Origin: Acidimicrobiia bacterium
GTDB taxonomy: Bacteria; Actinomycetota; Acidimicrobiia; IMCC26256; BP-133
DNA length: 6,773 bases
Assembly: GCA_025934385.1 (NCBI GenBank)
Contig: JAICYE010000117.1
Span: 1-6,773 of the forward strand
Direction: 5' to 3'
The position numbers were made by a program, and so were the translations under genes. A model generated the notes under the pieces. The model saw only the letters and a list, made by a program, of their open reading frames with translations. It was not told the origin of the DNA and made no database searches. How positions within the stretch are numbered: position 1 is the stretch's first letter; each line of letters begins with the position of its first letter. Positions 5,348 through 6,773 of the stretch are shown in pieces.

Positions 5348-5664
5348 GGGCTCCTCGTCGGCCGAGGCCAGCGTGATCCCGGCCGTGCAGCCGAATACCG
5401 CCGGGCGCACGGGTGGCGCTTCCACACCGGCCCCTGCGTGGCCGGCGACGGCGACGCGGCCGGCCCCACTACAGCTCCGGCGGGCTGCCCAGCCGGTCCA
5501 CCGAGGTCTGGCTCGACTTCACCATCCGGCCCAACGGGTCGGCGTACTCGACGACCACCGTGCCGTTCGTCATCCCGCCGGGCGGGGCCATGTCGGTCGT
5601 GGTCCACGCCGCGCCACCGCACCGGGCGGCGCAGCCCGCGCCCGGATCGCCTGTCTCCCGGTGA
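5346..5664 (+). pseudogene. Cu/Zn superoxide dismutase-like gene remnant, split over three frames
   Basis: Four consecutive pieces, each with G/C-rich third positions, read like one protein if single bases are restored. About 5346-5411 gives KGSSSAEASVIPAVQPNTAGRT. About 5414-5467 gives WRFHTGPCVAGDGDAAGP. About 5467-5619 gives HYSSGGLPSRSTEVWLDFTI, then NGSAYSTTTVPFVIPPGGAMSVVVHAAPP. About 5622-5663 gives PGGAARARIACLPV. Together they resemble the C-terminal part of actinobacterial Sod_Cu proteins: an H-x-G-x-C loop, AGPHY in place of AGGHF, an EVWLDFT strand, a VVVHA strand and a closing RIAC whose Cys would pair with the first. Each frame change equals one missing base, near GGG (5411-5413), CCCC (5464-5467) and 5617-5622. 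No signal peptide or start codon is visible, and the first His of the HxH copper motif is not seen. It starts at the stop codon of the coiled-coil gene. Real decay and base-calling error are both possible. Confidence 0.6.
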
Positions 5665-5732
5665 CTTCCAAGGGTCGAGTTCCCTCCGGCTCGCGCGCGC
5701 TCTGACTCCGGCGGGGCACTGAGGAAAATCCA

Positions 5733-5756
5733 GCCGCCCGGGCCGCGGCGGGCGGC
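5733..5756. repeat. Perfect 8-bp inverted repeat just upstream of the ABC exporter gene
   Basis: GCCGCCCG (5733-5740) and CGGGCGGC (5749-5756) are perfectly complementary around an 8-nt GC-only centre. The right arm ends 1 nt before the TAGCGT box, so it covers the place where a -35 would be. It could be an operator, or a T-less hairpin ending transcription from upstream. GC-only arms arise easily in such DNA. Confidence 0.45.
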
Positions 5757-5757
5757 G

Positions 5758-5763
5758 TAGCGT
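5758..5763 (+). promoter_or_regulatory. Candidate -10 box (TAGCGT) for a leaderless ABC exporter transcript
   Basis: TAGCGT is followed by 8 nt and then GTG at 5772, and there is no Shine-Dalgarno before that GTG. This supports 5772 as the start and a promoter separate from the upstream genes. No -35 match is seen; an inverted repeat occupies that position. Confidence 0.4.
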
Positions 5764-5771
5764 GCCGTCGC

Positions 5772-6773
5772 GTGCGAGCGGGATCCCGGCGGGTGCTTCT
5801 TCGAGAGCTGCCCGCGGCCAGCCGTCCATTGGCGACGGCTGCCGCGGTGTGCGTGGTGGTCAGCGCGGTCCTGCCCGTCGCCTTCGCCGTGGCGAGTGGC
5901 GCCGCCGTGGCCGCCGTCCCCCGGGCGGTCGGCGGCGGACTGGGGTCGCCCGGCGGGCGCCACCTCCTGGTCGCCGTCATCGTCCTGGGCGGCCTGCTCG
6001 CCGCCCAGCAGACACTGTCGCCCGTCCAGGACGCGCTCACCCGGATGCTGGCCCGCCGGGTGCAGCGCCGCACGTACCGGCGGTCCCTGGCCGCGGCCCT
6101 GCGGCCCCGCACGGTGGCCCACCTGGAGGATCCGGAGCTGCTCGACCTGGTCGGCGCCGCCACCGTACTGACCCCCGGCGGCCCTGCCGGGGCGGTCCGG
6201 GCCGTGTTCGCCCAGTCCCGCCGGTTCCTGTCGGGGCTCGCCGGCCTGTTGCTCGTCGCCCACTTCCACTGGTGGCTGGCTCTGGCCCTGCTGGCCGCCG
6301 AGCTGTTCCTCCTCGCCACCAACCGGGTCATGTACAACCAGCTCATCGTCTTCCGGGTGCTGCAGATGCCCAGCCTGCGCCGGGCGGTCTACCTGCGGGG
6401 CCTGGCCATGAACCCCGACGCGGCCAAGGAGACCCGGGTGTTCGGGCTGGGCGGCTGGGTGGTCGAACGGTTCCGAGGGGAGTGGCTGGGGGCCATGACC
6501 GAGGTCTGGGACCAGCGGCGGGGAAACGGGGGCCGCCTGGTCACGGCCGCACTTCCCGTCGTCGTCGTCCAACTGCTGGCCGCCTGGCTGCTCGGCCGCT
6601 CGGCCATCCACCACGACATCGGCCTCGGCGCCATGGTGGCCTACGCCCAGGCCCTGTTCACCAGCATGCAGCTGTGCGTCGCCGGCGACGAGGTGTCCGT
6701 GTTCGAGGGTGTCGCCGTCCTGCGGGCCACCGACGAGCTCGAACGCGTGGTCGCCACCGACGAGCGGCTCCAC
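5772..6773 (+). CDS. ABC exporter, N-terminal transmembrane part (runs off the right edge)
   Basis: The frame is open from GTG 5772 to the end of the window, 334 codons, with G/C-rich third positions throughout. It reads as the membrane domain of a type I ABC exporter. TM1 lies at about 20-45 (ATAAAVCVVVSAVLPVAFAV) and TM2 at about 60-76 (HLLVAVIVLGGLLAAQ). A cytoplasmic segment follows with AHLEDPELLDLVGAA (116-130). TM3-4 lie at about 152-183 (around FHWWLALALLAAELFLLATN). The coupling-helix motif AKETRVFGLGGWVVERFR is at 218-235, and TM5-6 lie at about 256-301. KETRLFGL-type motifs are typical of these exporters. The nucleotide-binding domain, if fused as usual, would lie beyond base 6773, so no Walker motif is visible. 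GTG at 5793 is an alternative start with no better support. Substrate unknown: similar exporters move peptides or lipids, but nothing here indicates which. Confidence 0.86.
   Translation, partial: MRAGSRRVLLRELPAASRPLATAAAVCVVVSAVLPVAFAVASGAAVAAVPRAVGGGLGSPGGRHLLVAVIVLGGLLAAQQTLSPVQDALTRMLARRVQRRTYRRSLAAALRPRTVAHLEDPELLDLVGAATVLTPGGPAGAVRAVFAQSRRFLSGLAGLLLVAHFHWWLALALLAAELFLLATNRVMYNQLIVFRVLQMPSLRRAVYLRGLAMNPDAAKETRVFGLGGWVVERFRGEWLGAMTEVWDQRRGNGGRLVTAALPVVVVQLLAAWLLGRSAIHHDIGLGAMVAYAQALFTSMQLCVAGDEVSVFEGVAVLRATDELERVVATDERLH

Noticed and set aside
2996..5425. An 809-codon open frame on the minus strand across the coiled-coil gene
   Set aside because: It mirrors the plus-strand gene in a complementary frame. 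Its protein is a Gly/Arg/Pro/Gln/His-rich mixture with no domain, while the plus-strand frame has the expected third-position bias and helical periodicity.
5469..6773. A 434-codon minus-strand frame opposite the ABC exporter and SOD remnant
   Set aside because: Its protein is rich in Gly, Gln, His and Asp with no membrane or catalytic signature. The opposite frame gives a clear exporter membrane domain.
1..6773. CRISPR array, tRNA, rRNA, transposase or phage genes
   Set aside because: No regularly spaced repeats, no cloverleaf-like sequence and no transposase or integrase motifs were seen on either strand.

Overview
The window is very GC-rich. Its coding frames have G or C at almost every third position, some starts are GTG, and three genes look leaderless behind TANNNT -10 boxes. 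With a SARP-type regulator, an ECF sigma factor fused to a SnoaL-like domain and an MmcQ/YjbR protein, this points to a high-GC actinomycete. A little-studied lineage such as Acidimicrobiia is my guess; no marker gene in view settles it.

Layout. Positions 1-2999 are read leftward on the minus strand. In transcription order they hold a broken exported lipoprotein gene (2999 to 2504), an ECF sigma factor with a C-terminal SnoaL-like domain (2412 to 1534), a small protein with a zinc-ribbon-like motif (1446 to 1135), an MmcQ/YjbR protein (1077 to 667) and the start of a SARP/BTAD regulator that leaves the window at base 1 (611 to 3). A divergent intergenic region (3000-3169) contains a strong 20-bp inverted repeat. 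The plus strand then carries a 725-residue Ala/Glu/Arg-rich coiled-coil protein with a lysine/proline tail (3170-5347), the frame-broken remnant of a Cu/Zn superoxide dismutase-like gene (about 5346-5664), and the N-terminal membrane part of an ABC exporter that leaves the window at 6773 (5772 onward).

How the genes relate. Nothing here forms one obvious pathway. The minus-strand genes look like a loose array in which the sigma factor, the MmcQ protein and the SARP regulator each have their own candidate promoter. The sigma factor has an upstream TGT...CGTC element resembling ECF41-type autoregulated promoters, although the protein lacks the usual ECF41 signature motifs. Two genes for exported proteins, the lipoprotein and the SOD-like gene, are broken. 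Their frame changes lie at or near G/C runs, so base-calling error and real decay both remain possible.

The best candidate for undescribed biology is the coiled-coil protein. It has a duplicated LWGPR motif near its N-terminus, a near-duplicate 48-residue internal repeat, no cysteine, a basic break between two coil regions and a histone-H1-like tail. I cannot assign it a function from sequence alone.
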